Below, in pieces: positions 1 to 11,284 of a DNA stretch of 64,000 nt. Below the pieces are notes generated by a model. That model had not been told where the DNA came from, did not search any database, and worked only from the letters and a program-made list of their open reading frames with translations. This stretch comes from Psococerastis gibbosa (taxonomy: Eukaryota; Arthropoda; Insecta; Psocodea; Psocidae), in contig OZ020489.1 of assembly GCA_963971405.1 (NCBI GenBank), forward strand, positions 46,268,510 through 46,332,509, in the 5' to 3' direction. A program made the position numbers and the translations under genes. Positions within the stretch are counted from its first letter, which is position 1; each line of letters starts with the position of its first letter.

Positions 1-501
1 GGTGGCCATCTTGTCGGCGAGGTTCGCGACGTCATCTAGTGACAGGTGATCATGACCGACGATTGCCAATTGTATAGGCCTAGCGTGCGGGAGGCAAGAC
101 GTCCAAATGGTGCGTAAAACCGAGTCTGATATGGCTTTCTCTGCGAGGGCCCGCAGTCTCCGGAGAAAAGAGCTGGGAGTTTTGTCCCCTAAGTCTTCCG
201 ACATTAGTAGCTGAATGCGACTGCTTGCTGGAAGACTCATTCGTTGGATTAATTGCGTTTTTAGCTCAGTGTATGGGTTTACTGGTACTGGGGCAGCTAA
301 CAAATCTGAGATCTCGCTGAGGGTACTTGGGTCGAGCGCTGAAAGGACGTGGTAATATTTCGTCGTTTCCATTGTGACCCCAGCAAGTGCGAACTGAGCC
401 TCCGCTTGAGTGAACCACAGTGCCGGTGACAGGTTGGCCGACTGTGTCCAGAAGGGTGGAAGCTTGACCGAGACTGCCATCGTACTAGCAGGGCCTGCCA
501 T
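1..501 (-). CDS. gag: Ty3/Gypsy retrotransposon Gag, N-terminal part (cut by window edge)
   Basis: The minus-strand frame is open from about 1056 to the left edge. From residue ~14 it reads like an insect Ty3/Gypsy Gag capsid. Visible landmarks are PPFW, then ALWFTQAEAQFALAGV, TKYYHVLSALDP, a helix starting NPYTELKTQLIQRM, and LGDKTPSSFLRRLR. Gag packages the element RNA into cytoplasmic particles. I chose the ATG at 501 because its context (AAGATGG) is strong and it leaves a short leader before PPFW. ATGs at 606 and 480 are also in frame, and the 606 start would add a Thr/Ala-rich stretch. The 5' LTR and primer-binding region lie just upstream, as expected. The zinc knuckle and pol would lie beyond position 1. 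Family assignment is by remembered motif pattern, not by alignment. Confidence 0.75.
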   Translation of the reverse strand, partial: MAGPASTMAVSVKLPPFWTQSANLSPALWFTQAEAQFALAGVTMETTKYYHVLSALDPSTLSEISDLLAAPVPVNPYTELKTQLIQRMSLPASSRIQLLMSEDLGDKTPSSFLRRLRALAEKAISDSVLRTIWTSCLPHARPIQLAIVGHDHLSLDDVANLADKMAT

Positions 502-690
502 CTTGGTTGTAGCCGTGGGTGTCGGTGTTGTGGCTGTAGCAGTTGTAGCTGTAGCGGTTGTAGCTGTGGCGGTTGTAGCTGCAATGGTTGTGGCTGTGGT
601 CTGCGGCATCTTGCAGGTTGTGGCTGTGCTGCTGCGGTGAATGTAGCTGCTCCGGGGTGGTTTCCACCGCCTATGGCCGGATGAGACGTT
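502..690 (-). repeat. Thr/Ala-coding low-complexity tract before Gag
   Basis: The plus strand repeats GTTGTAGCTGTAGC-like hexamers between about 505 and 630. Read on the minus strand in the Gag frame this gives alternating Thr and Ala codons with no stop. It may be translated if the Gag start is at 606, or it may be leader RNA. Confidence 0.6.
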
Positions 691-925
691 CTGGAGGCTG
701 GAACTGGAACTGGAACGGGCTGGAACTGGAACTGGAACGGGCTGGAACTGGAACTGGAACGGGCTGGAACTGGAAGCTGGAACTGGCTGGAAGCTGGAAC
801 TGGCTGGAACTGGAGCTGGCTGGAACTGGAACTGGCTGGAAGCTGGAACTGGCTGGAAGCTGGAACTGGCTGGAAGCTGGAACTGGAACTGGAACTGGCT
901 GGAACTGGAGCTGGAACTGGAATCT
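691..925. repeat. GGAACT-type minisatellite in the Ty3/Gypsy leader
   Basis: Tandem 6-bp units (GGAACT, with GGAGCT and GGAAGCT variants) form higher-order blocks such as GGAACTGGCTGGAAGCT. The tract lies between the primer-binding region and the Gag start, so it is part of the 5' leader. It has no stop codon in the Gag frame. Repeat open frames in other phases (for example Gln/Phe/Pro/Val-rich on the minus strand) are by-products of the periodicity. Confidence 0.8.
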
Positions 926-937
926 GGAAGGCTGCTT

Positions 938-960
938 GTTCCGTTGTCGAGGGTCACCAA
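938..960 (-). other. Candidate primer-binding site of the Ty3/Gypsy element
   Basis: Directly downstream of the LTR (minus strand) the sequence reads TTGGTGACCCTCGACAACGG. TGGTGACCC at this place resembles the tRNA primer-binding sites of insect Ty3/Gypsy elements. The exact tRNA was not identified. Confidence 0.6.
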
Positions 961-1347
961 TGTAGCTTGTCGAAGGACGATGCAATTGAATAGGCAGTGT
1001 AGACTTGAATTGGTTTGTATTGCAGTGCTTCGACTCAAGTTAGAGTAATTTAACACTCAGTGGTTACAATATGAGCTGTGAGACGAGAACGATACATGCT
1101 TACAATTAATACTAAATTTGATCCAGCCTGCTTCCATATAGAAAAACCAACTCTGTGTCCACAGCTAAAGGAGCTAATGAGACACAGAGGGTAGATTAAA
1201 GATATTATTGAATAAGAGAAATAAATACGTAAAAGGAAGATTGAGGAATATTGAATTATCTGAATGTGAACAGCGCCATCTACCGGGAAAAAGGTGAAGC
1301 TGGAAGCAGACTGGTTATTACACATGTGGGACTAAGTGGTCCCCACA
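961..1347 (-). mobile_element. 5' LTR of a Ty3/Gypsy retrotransposon
   Basis: The 387-bp segment has TG...CA ends: minus strand TGTGGGGACC at 1347 to AGCTACA at 961. It is followed immediately by the primer-binding region and Gag in the correct order. The partner 3' LTR would lie left of the window, so the LTR call rests on position and end motifs and not on a pairwise match. Confidence 0.65.
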
Positions 1348-2998
1348 GACTCTTAATTTAAACGCCTGAATGATTTCCCGGTCCCAAACAAAAGGTGTCT
1401 ATGCGTTGTTTTTGATTCATAATGTATTCTTTCAACATTAACAATCTGATACTCATATTAAGGCAAACACGAATTGTCGAATGTGTCAGGAAATAATTTT
1501 ATTTATGGCCTACTATTGCGCTCTGGAAAGATGTGTATACCTCATCGGAATTAAAAGATGCCAAAATATAAAATGGAAAATAGATCAGGGTCTTTTAGCT
1601 TAGCACGGCAGTATTGGCCAGCTCTTACGTTATTGCGTTCACCTAGTACACAAAGTAGGCTATGCCATTTTAGAAAGAATTAACATTATTTTTAATTTCA
1701 TTATGAGCGCATTTTTGTCCTTTCCGCCCACTCATACAATTAACTGATTTTAATGCATGATGTATAATTTAGCCCACTTCTCAACTAATTAACATAGAAA
1801 AAAAAGTACCTAGCAGGAAGATATAAGTGAACTGTTTTAGACGGGCCCAAAGCGCTACGGATAACAGTTTGTTCAAAATAACTTAGAGTAAACAGGTTAC
1901 ACAAAGAAATGGTGATGGCTGTGTATCCCCATTCCTCTTTCAAAAAAAGCGTACAAAAATATTTCAGGCCACTTTGTACAAACAATTTCTCCAGGGGCAC
2001 CATCGGGCATCGGGCCCTCGTGTTTGCAGTTATACAAATCTTCATTTGTTAGAAATTAAACCTCACGTTACTGCTTCAAAATGAGTAAAACACAATCAGG
2101 TTTAACATGTGTATCAGTTACTTATACTTGAAACTTGACTACATAGGCTATAATTTTACAACATTTCGTATAAGTATCGTACTATTGACAGATCTCCCTT
2201 TCCAAATTCCTGGGCAAGGCATTGGATGCCTGCTTAATTTTATTCTTAGTCTTAAGCAACTCAGAAGTCTCATAATATAACTTATTTAAAGTTAATACAC
2301 CCTTCGGGTAATTGTTCATGGCGCGCAAATTTTATTTGTTGTTTAATTATACATTAGTTTTCATTCGGTATACCGCATTGGCTAATAACAATAATATTTT
2401 TTACAATTTCAGTAGTCCTATCCAATATTTTACTCAAAACTTTGGTCTGATGGTTTCTACAATACAATAAAAATAGCCGCAACTGAAATCTTTTGACGGT
2501 CACATTCCACTTCGTCTCTCCTCAGGTTCCGGGGTCTTCCTTGCCACCTGAAGTCCTCCATTCTAGCTCTAAAATGACAATCCAAGTATCTGAAACAATT
2601 GCAATTCCAGCATTATTAATGTCAGTATAGCCTATTTCAATGGCCGTAAGCAGTATACCTAATAGCAAAGTTTCAAAAAGTTCACCTTAATTGTTAGCGG
2701 TGCCATTGTGATGTAGACCTATTTATAAGGTTGCAGTAAAATTAGAAAAATCAAATTTCCCTCTTTTTTTTACACTCATAGCAAAAATACACTAGCTTAG
2801 AGAATTTCACCCTTTTCGAAGTACGGTACTGTTCGTCGTGAAAAAAAATGTAAGACAGCATCTATGGATATGGCATACTAGCCTATACTTTTTAACGTAA
2901 TGACAATAAAAGCAGCCTTATTGGGATAATAGGGTGAGGGTAAGAATTTTGAATGTGTATTGCAGTGTAAGCTTCTAAGCTATTAGCCTACAGTATAT
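1348..2998. other. AT-rich non-coding DNA, no gene seen
   Basis: Open frames here are short and have no recognisable domain. No RNA gene or clear repeat end was found. Confidence 0.6.
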
Positions 2999-3852
2999 CA
3001 GTGGTTCTCTTTTTTGAAGGCGGTGCCCTTTTTTACAGGAATTTAGTAAGCGGTGCCCAGCATGGCCCGAATGCATATATTCTTTATTGTACATGTAGGT
3101 CTACATACGAACAAATCCTACCGACCCTACCTTTTTGAACCTATCCTAAATACTTGTAACACCTCGATATCATGAACTTGGGCTTAAATAATAATAAAAA
3201 TATCAACAAATCGTCTTTATTCAACAGCGTAGATAGCGCCAATGGCCCTTTCTTACACAAAACTGCATTTGCAAGTTGGAGAGTATAATTATTTCTATTC
3301 TCACAGAACTATATTGTCACAAAACCATTTAATTTTATCAAATTTTAATGGGATTTACGAGCCTCATGGACGTATGCAGCTTTTAAATTAATGTTCTTAG
3401 TGTCCTTAGCGCAGGAGCCAGAGGGTTCGGGAGATATGAAGGGGGTCTCCCACGGGGGAGAAGTTTGGAGAAAACAGACCTGAAATAAATTAGTCTGATT
3501 TTAAGCATTTTGATAGCAGCAATAACATCATTTTACAAGCAATTAGTATAATTGCGAACGAGGGGGGGGGGGGGGGGGGCGGGGGTCGCCCGCGGGTGAA
3601 ATTTTTTGTAAAATAGGGCTTTGATATTGGGGTTTTACGCATTTTGAGTGCAGTAACACTTTGATTTTAGAGGCAATGATTAAGAGAAAAAGAAAATACA
3701 ATTATATTTTTAAATTATCGATTATTAATGTTTCACCTAGTCTAAATTCTAACATTGGAATTAAATTTATCCCATAGCGCCGCGGTGCCCCTAGCAAGTT
3801 GTCGCGGTGCCTTATAGTTAGGGCACCGCGGTGTACAGTTTGGGAACTACTG
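2999..3852. mobile_element. Degenerate hAT-like non-autonomous element
   Basis: The left end reads CAGTGGTTCTC. The right end, read inward, is CAGTAGTTCCCAAAC. Both are followed inside by GCGGTGCCC, an imperfect terminal inverted repeat of the hAT CAGTGGTTC type. Flanking octamers (CAGTATAT and GCATATAT) agree at 5 of 8 positions, so the target duplication is decayed. The interior has no transposase but includes a long poly-G tract near 3560-3579. Confidence 0.45.
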
Positions 3853-5728
3853 GCATATATCAATGAAAATGCTAACATCGAATATTGAACAAAATAATTG
3901 TGTAAGCAATTTATGCAGTTATACACAATAGCCACCTTATTAACTATATGAAGCTTAATGTCACTCGTTTTATTTTGAAATACTTTGGGTCCCATCTGAG
4001 GACTTGCTAATGTTACGCTCATCACTTACCCGTTAATGTTAACCTGTATATATATTTTTTCCATTCACTCTCTCGCGGGCAAGGTGGGGGCTTGGCTGTT
4101 AGAATTCCAATCTGGCCCCAAATTTTTCATATCTTCATTTCCCTAAATAACTTGTTCGTATGTACTAATTTCTTCAACATTGAGGAAAACAATCATGCCC
4201 TGGTCGCTTCCGGTGATTCCTGCAAGGAAAAGAAAAATAAATTAGGTATACCGAGCAGTTTTATTTAATAGTTTTTGTACAATAATGTGTTTGATAATAA
4301 TTATGATTACAGTACCGGTAATCAAATTAATCAATGACGGTATTTACAATTAATTAACACGACCCCCACCCCCCCCCCCCTAAAGATTTGACGAGTTAAC
4401 ACTAGATAGGGTTTCTTTGATGAATTTGCCCAAATTTGGTTTTCATTAAAAAATAATTTGTTGATGAAATTATGGATAATTCATATGACATAGCCTACCC
4501 TGGCTTGCTGGCACTGTGTATTATCATTACGTATTATTACATTGATCTGCTCGTCTATGCACAATAATATCGTGATTATTCAGTGATTTAGGGATATGGG
4601 GAATTGAGGCAACCGAACTTTATCTCAAATGCAATATTATTTACCATGGAACTACTCATATTATGCATTACATTTACGGTACCGACAGTATACTAATTGA
4701 TGTATAAGAAAGCATGTACGGGTTCACTCGAACTCGTTCTAAGGGCAGAATGAAAAAATTGCTCTAAAGGGACTCGAACTGCCCTTCTGGTAGGCAACCA
4801 CGCGGCATGCGTATATTACGAATGAAATAATCGGTCAGTCGACCCCATGTTTACTGTTTCCAAACTTTTTTTAGGAAGCAATACTCCAGATCTCCCTTGA
4901 TTTTGCAGTAGGCCTAATATACTGCTATTGACTGATTAAAATTAAAACTTTCCAAGTTCCTTTATTGCAGTAGGGCCTACATAAATGCTTTGAGCCCAAT
5001 ATTTTCGTAGTCAAAATGTTTCATACCGGTACTTGTATTTTTCTAAAGCTGGGATGGGGATCAATTCTCAATGTATTGGTAGATTTAGGAGGGTTCTGGG
5101 AGTTTATACCCCCTCCCCCGAAAATGTGGCATAGATAGAATTTACAAATAGGCCTAATTCATACAAACGAAAAATTAGTGCTTCTGGGTAATGGTAAAAT
5201 AAAATAAAATTCTTGTAAAATATACATTTGGCTGCTATAGGCCTACTATTGTTTTAAATCCCCTATTTAGAATATTTTAATAAGTCATCTGTCAAATCTA
5301 AACTTGAAATGTGCAAACGAACTCCCACTGCTTCAGGACTATTCTAATGATTTGACCTATTTTTACAAAAAGGTTAAATCGCGTACTTAAGCAATTTAAT
5401 GAATGTATTCGATTAACCTCTTCAATAGCCTCACTAAGTCACCTGATAGGTAGGTACTTGTGTCGAGTCGCGAAACGTCTCCAACCGCAAGGTGTGTAGA
5501 GACTCGCACAAGTACAAGCATGCTACCACCTTGCCACCGAAGTCGCTGATCATAATATCGTTTTATCATAACCCTTCGTCACTCAAATCTAAACTGCTCT
5601 CAAAATGTGTTAGGTCCCACTATTTCAGGTCTATTTAAAAAATGATGTTAACATCCGAAAAACCCCACTGTGCCATAATCATATATTTATAAAAAAAATA
5701 AAAAAATCAGAGAGGCGTACCCTGGACT
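3853..5728. other. Non-coding AT-rich DNA; possible tRNA-like SINE scrap
   Basis: No protein gene is recognisable. On the minus strand around 4770-4810 a B-box-like string (GTTCGAGTCCC) could be a fragment of a tRNA-derived SINE. A self-complementary stretch lies at 5458-5514 (see findings). A poly-C run is at 4367-4380. Confidence 0.4.
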
Positions 5729-5910
5729 CAGGCCCGTACCCAGAATTTAATTTGGGGGGGAGCAAGTACAATTTTTTTTATATATGATAGGTACATCCGT
5801 AGTGATTTTAGTAGTTTTAGCTAAAACCCTTACATTATTAATTATTTTTTTATCAAATTTGGGGGGGGGGGGGGCATGGCCCCTTTGGCTCACCCTTGGG
5901 AACGGGCCTG
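5729..5910. mobile_element. Short MITE with CAGGCCCG ends
   Basis: The ends are CAGGCCCGTACCCAG on the left and, read inward, CAGGCCCGTTCCCAAG on the right. CTGGACT occurs directly on both sides (5722-5728 and 5911-5917), a 7-bp direct repeat that looks like a target-site duplication. The interior holds poly-G runs and no coding sequence. A related interior recurs near 55085-55225. Confidence 0.6.
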
Positions 5911-6430
5911 CTGGACTCCCTGCTTGGCATTTCTAAAAGACTTTCCTTGGAATGTTCTTTTTTCAAATTGTGTAGGCGCGCCTATACAATATGCATACAA
6001 TTGTATGGTGGGGGGTACCCTCATCATAAATTACACTCAAAACCCCCCTCTTATTGAGCTGATAACCTCCACTGAAAAAATCCAACGACCCTTAATGGTG
6101 CCCCTGCCTGAGAACTGTCTACGCACTTGACGTCTCGGACTCCCCCGTTCGTCTCGTCCCTCCTCTGACTCAGCCTTTTAATTATTAGTTTACCTTGCCA
6201 ACGATTCCTTCATCTGTAAAAACGGGCCTTGCTCAAAAGGAGGTGGGTAGTGGACACTAATCTTGTCTATGGGCCTGGGGTGTGTGCGAAATATCTATTT
6301 TCGGTTCTACACTCCATTTCAACAAACATTTAATTTCGATTTTCGATAATGGCTGGGACAGTACATGTACAACGATATATAGTGTATAAGGCACTATATA
6401 CCCTAATATAGAGCCCTAATAGTGTAGAAA
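5911..6430. other. Non-coding stretch, nothing recognised
   Basis: No supported gene or repeat boundary. It ends in a short poly-A run next to the LINE fragment. Confidence 0.5.
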
Positions 6431-8395
6431 AAAAAAAATGCATGGAACCTTGACAGACTAAGTGATGCTGCCATAAAGAATGAATACCAAGTCGAGGTAC
6501 ATAACAGGTTCTCTGCCCTGGCGGACGATGATGCGTTGGACGTAGAACGAATGTGGGAGAAAGTCAAAACTACGGTGAAAGAAGCAGCAACAGCTGTCCT
6601 TGGAAGAAGACGGAAAAGGCGGAAAGCATGGTTCAATGACGCATGCAAAGTAGCTGTGGAAAGCAGGAAAGCAGCCTTTTTAAAATATATAGCAGATACG
6701 GGTGACATAACCAATAAGTTAGAATACCACAGGACGAGACGCGAAACGAAAACCTGTCTGAAAAGGGAAAAGAGAAGATACCTAAACCAAAAAGTCTCTA
6801 GCATAGAACAAAACAGAATAGTGAACAACAGTAGGGAGATGTACCGAACAATTAAGAGTATGAAAGGGCAGAGAGACCGTGTAGCATTAATCAAAGACAA
6901 CAATGGGAACCTACTTACAGATCAACAGGAATCCATGGACCAATGGAGGAGATATTTTCAAACCCTACTAAACGTACCCACTGCATCCAGTAGTGACCAA
7001 GACCTCCCACCAATACAAACAGCTGAACCCATGGTGCTTGAGCCTAGTTGGGAAGAAGTCAGAAAGGCAGTAGAGAAGCTTAAAAACAACAAAGCGGCAG
7101 GAGCCGACGAAATCCCGGCTGAACTGTTTAAGTACGGTGGTGATGCACTGTTGACGAAGCTGCATAACCTTATACTGCTGATATGGCGTGAAGAACGCAT
7201 CCCGGATGACTGGAATGAGGCACTTATAACACCTATCTACAAAAAGGGGGACAAATCGGACTGTCGTAACTACAGGGGAATATCGCTTTTGAGCACTGGA
7301 TATAAGGTACTTTCCAACATTATCCTAAGTAGACTGAACCCGTTTGCGGAGGAGGTATTAGGCGACTATCAAGCCGGCTTTCGGAGAAACCGATCAACGA
7401 CCGATCAAGTGTTTACCCTCCGATTGATTTTTGAAAAGTGCTGGGAATACAATTTAAATGTCCATAACATTTTTGTGGATTTTTCCAAAGCCTATGACTC
7501 TTGTGAGAATGAAACTGTGGAGAGTCTTAGAAGAATTTGGTATCCCAAAGAAACTACTGAAAATGACCCAAGTTGCAGTCATGGGATCTAGAGCGCGAGT
7601 GAAAGTCGAGGGAAACTTGTCGGCCCCCTTCCAAGTAGAGACAGGCGTAAAGCAAGGGGATGGCTTATCACCACTGTTATTCAACCTGGTGCTAGAGAAG
7701 GTAGTACGGAGTGTCCGAGACATGAATTGAGGAGTAGACTTAGGTGGCCTGATGAAGATCCTAGGGTATGCGGATGACCTAAATGTGGTAGCACACAAAA
7801 AAGAAGACGCGGAAGCTCTGGTCACAAAAATATTAGAAGCAGCCAGCACTGCTGGCCTAAGTGTAAATGCTGAAAAAACAAAGTACCTTTTACTCAGTAA
7901 GGAAGAAGAGCATCATCAGCAAGCACAGTCTGGCAATTACTCTTTCGAACGAGTCAGCGAGTTCCACTACCTTGGCTCCGTGGTCACAGAGACAAACGAC
8001 ACAAGTTTGTATGTGAAGAGCCGTGTAAAGGCGGCAAACGCTGCCTTTTTCCAAACGAGTAGCCTATTCCGATCACGTTTACTCTCCTGGACAACAAAGA
8101 CAAGACTGTACAAGACCCTAGTCCGCCCAGTCCTCTTATATGGAGCTGAAGCTTGGGCACTAAAGAAAAGGGATGAAAACCTACTAATGGTCTTCGAACG
8201 AAAGATGCTCCGCAGAATATTTGGAGGTGTAATGGACGAGAGAGGATGGCGCATCAGGCACAACGCAGAACTGTATGCGCTATACAAATCAGCGGATGTG
8301 CTATCCGAACTCCGAGCTCGAAGACTCCAATGGCTTGGCCATGTAGCGAGGATGGAACGTTCCAGAGCACCTCTAAGAGTACTAGACGCTTTGCC
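6431..8395 (+). pseudogene. 5'-truncated, frameshifted LINE reverse transcriptase
   Basis: The sequence is the ORF2 reverse transcriptase of a non-LTR retrotransposon, probably RTE/craniofacial-type. Recognisable blocks are AAGADEIPAELFKYGG, ITPIYKKGDKSDCRNYRGIS, QAGFRRNRSTTDQVF and motif A IFVDFSKAYDS (near 7470-7502). Motif C is YADDLNVV (near 7766-7789), and the C-terminal RLQWLGHVARM block lies near 8325-8355. The endonuclease domain is missing. The frame changes near 7500, a stop lies near 7728, and reading resumes from 7752, so the copy is dead. It ends inside the C-terminal coding region, exactly where a TTAGG array begins. Clade assignment is uncertain. Confidence 0.85.
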
Positions 8396-8480
8396 TTAGG
8401 TTAGGTTAGGTTAGGTTAGGTTAGGTTAGGTTAGGTTAGGTTAGGTTAGGTTAGGTTAGGTTAGGTTAGGTTAGGTTAGG
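8396..8480 (+). repeat. Interstitial insect telomeric repeat (TTAGG)17
   Basis: Seventeen perfect TTAGG units lie between a truncated LINE and a satellite monomer. TTAGG is the ancestral insect telomere unit. The array is interstitial here because sequence continues on both sides. Confidence 0.95.
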
Positions 8481-10742
8481 TTAAGGGGGTGGGGTCACCG
8501 GTAGATTTATTTCTGATGCGGTTTTTTCGATTCCAGTTGCGGTGCTGACCAATAGTTGTCACTGATGACCATACCGATTCGATGGGGTTTGCGTTCTAGA
8601 CGCATTTGAAAAACGCTCCTTATCCCTTATACATAGGATTTTTTACATTTCATACGATTTTAAGAAATTCTCTAGATGGTTAGTCGACTTTTTTCGCTCA
8701 GACGAGGGATTTTACGTGGGCGACAAGAAAAATGCGAAATCCCGCTTCTCACTGGTCAAATTCGGCAATTTTCCCCCTTTTTTTGAATATCCTTGTTCCG
8801 GCCCTGACGCCACACGCCACACGATACACAGTGCGCGATACCTGATCTCCCACTAGTTTTTCAAGCCGCATCTAGCTGCCAGGGTTATACAATTTAATGA
8901 GGCAATTTTTCGTTTTTTTTTTTTTTTGCGCCAATTTTTTGACTTTTTTTGGGGTCGAGATGGGTGTCGCTAGACATAGGTTGTCAGCTAGCCCGGGATC
9001 AGTGCCTATTTGAAGGATTTCGGGGGCTCGGGGCCTGTGACGTCATCACCCATGCATTCTTATGGGAAATTTTGGTCAAAATGATCCGATTGCCATGAAT
9101 GGCACATGGTTGGAAAGAGGAGGTGATTTCGAGCCGATTCGCCCGGTTTTTACTCTAATTCGTTTGATACCGTCCGATTTGAAGGCGTTGCAAAGTCGGT
9201 TTTCAAGGTATGTTGCACACGTTAAGGGGGTGGGGTCACCGGTAGATTTCTTTCTGATGCGGTTTTTCGATTCCAGTTGCGGTGCTGACCAATAGTTGTC
9301 ATTGATGACCATACCGATTCGATGGGGTTTGCGTTCTAGACGCATTTGAAAAACGCTCCCTATCCCTTATACATAGGATTTTTTACATTTCATACGATTT
9401 TAAGAAATTCTCTAGATGGTTAGTCGACTTTTTTCGCTCAGACGAGGGATTTTATGTGGGCGACAAGAAAAATGCGAAATCCCGCTTCTCACTGGTCAAA
9501 TTCGGCAATTTTCCCCCTTTTTTTGAATATCCTTGTTCCGGCCCTGACGCCACACGCCACACGATACACAGTGCGCGATACCTGATCTCCCACTAGTTTT
9601 TCAAGCCGCATCTAGCTGCCAGGGTTATACAATTTAATGAGGCAATTTTTCGTTTTTTTTTTTTTTGCGCCAATTTTTTGACTTTTTTTGGGGTCGAGAT
9701 GGGTGTCGCTAGACATAGGTTGTCAGCTAGCCCGGGATCAGTGCCTATTTGAAGGATTTCGGGGGCTCGGGGCCTGTGACGTCATCACCCATGCATTCTT
9801 ATGGGAAATTTTGGTCAAAATGATCCGATTGCCATGAATGGCACATGGTTGGAAAGAGGAGGTGATTTCGAGCCGATTCGCCCGGTTTTTACTCTAATTC
9901 GTTTGATACCGTCCGATTTGAAGGCGTTGCAAAGTCGGTTTTCAAGGTATGTTGCACACGTTAAGGGGGTGGGGTCACCGGTAGATTTCTTTCTGATGCG
10001 GTTTTTCGATTCCAGTTGCGGTGCTGACCAATAGTTGTCATTGATGACCATACCGATTCGATGGGGTTTGCGTTCTAGACGCATTTGAAAAACGCTCCCT
10101 ATCCCTTATACATAGGATTTTTTACATTTCATACGATTATAAGAAATTCTCTCGATGGTTGGTCGACTTTTTTCGCTCAGACGAGGGATTTTATGTGGGC
10201 GACAAGAAAAATTCGAAATCCCGCTTCTCACTGGCCAAATTCGGCAATTTTTCCCCTTTTTTTGAATATCCTTCTTCCGGCCCTGACGCCACACAATGAT
10301 CGATACACAATGCGCGATACGTGATCTCCCACTAGTTTTTAAAGCCGCATCTAGCTGCCAGGGTTATACAATTTATTGAGGCAATTTTTTTTTTTTGTGC
10401 CAATTTTTTGACTTTTTTTGGGGTCGAGATGGGTGTCGCTAGACGCGGGATTTCATCCTGAACACGACGATATATGGTTTACGGGATGGTTTTTCCATAG
10501 GTTGCCGGCTAGCCCGGGATCAGTGCCTATTTGAAGGATTTCGGGGGCTCGGGGCCTGTGACGTCATCGCCCATGCATTCTTATGGGAAATTTTGGTCAA
10601 AATGATCCGATTGCCATGAATGGCACATGGTTGGAAAGAGGAGGTGATTTCGAGCCGATTCGCCCGTTTTTAACTCGGATGCGTTGCATACCGTTCAATT
10701 TGAGGGCGTTGCAAAGTCGGTTTTCAAGGTATGTTGCACACG
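8481..10742 (+). repeat. Satellite array, three ~740-bp monomers
   Basis: Monomers begin TTAAGGGGGTGGGGTCACC at 8481, 9222 and 9961 and are nearly identical over 739-782 bp. The third has an extra ~60-bp block near 10444-10505. Each monomer ends with TATGTTGCACACG. Short open frames repeat with the same period (for example 9062-9295 and 9801-10034), but they follow monomer identity and show no domain. The TTAGG-like start and adjoining telomeric tracts suggest a subtelomeric-type satellite. Confidence 0.92.
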
Positions 10743-10749
10743 TTAAGGG

Positions 10750-10779
10750 TTAGGTTAGGTTAGGTTAGGTTAGGTTAGG
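10750..10779 (+). repeat. Second interstitial (TTAGG)6 tract
   Basis: Six perfect TTAGG units lie precisely between the end of satellite monomer 3 and the start of a truncated monomer 4 at 10780. Confidence 0.92.
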
Positions 10780-11084
10780 TTAAGGGGGTGGGGTCACCGG
10801 TAGATTTCTTTCTGATGCGGTTTTTTCGATTCCAAATGCAGTGCTGACCAATAGTTGTCATTGATGACCATACCGAATTGGCGCACAAAAAAAAAAAAAA
10901 CCAAAAATTGCCTCATTAAAGTGTATAACCCTGGCAGCTAGATGCGGCTTGAAAAACTAGTGGGAGATCAGGTATCGCGCATTGCGTTTTTATCATTGTG
11001 TGGCGTCAGGGCCGGAACAAGGATAATCAAAAAAAGGGGAAAAATTGCCGAATTTGACCAGTGAGAAGCGGGATTCCGCATTTT
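10780..11084. repeat. Truncated satellite monomer and inverted satellite segment
   Basis: Forward satellite runs from 10780 to about 10875. From there to the gap the sequence is the reverse complement of the monomer interior (the part around 8750-8940), so the array flips orientation at 10875. Confidence 0.85.
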
Positions 11085-11284
11085 NNNNNNNNNNNNNNNN
11101 NNNNNNNNNNNNNNNNNNNNNNNNNNNNNNNNNNNNNNNNNNNNNNNNNNNNNNNNNNNNNNNNNNNNNNNNNNNNNNNNNNNNNNNNNNNNNNNNNNNN
11201 NNNNNNNNNNNNNNNNNNNNNNNNNNNNNNNNNNNNNNNNNNNNNNNNNNNNNNNNNNNNNNNNNNNNNNNNNNNNNNNNNNNN
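11085..11284. other. Assembly gap (200 N)
   Basis: Exactly 200 N, the usual placeholder for a gap of unknown length. Open frames reported across it are meaningless. Confidence 0.99.

Noticed and set aside
410..640. 76-aa Val/Ala-rich plus-strand frame
   Set aside because: Antisense of the Gag leader repeat; no independent support.
671..985. 104-aa Gln/Phe/Pro/Val-rich minus-strand frame
   Set aside because: It is a translation of the GGAACT minisatellite running through the LTR edge and primer site, not a gene.
8396..8480. Reading the TTAGG array as a true chromosome end
   Set aside because: Sequence continues on both sides and the array is only 17 units, so it is interstitial as assembled.
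9062..10084. Identical 77-aa and 89-aa open frames repeated in satellite monomers
   Set aside because: They recur because the monomers are nearly identical. Frames exist on both strands and show no domain or codon bias.
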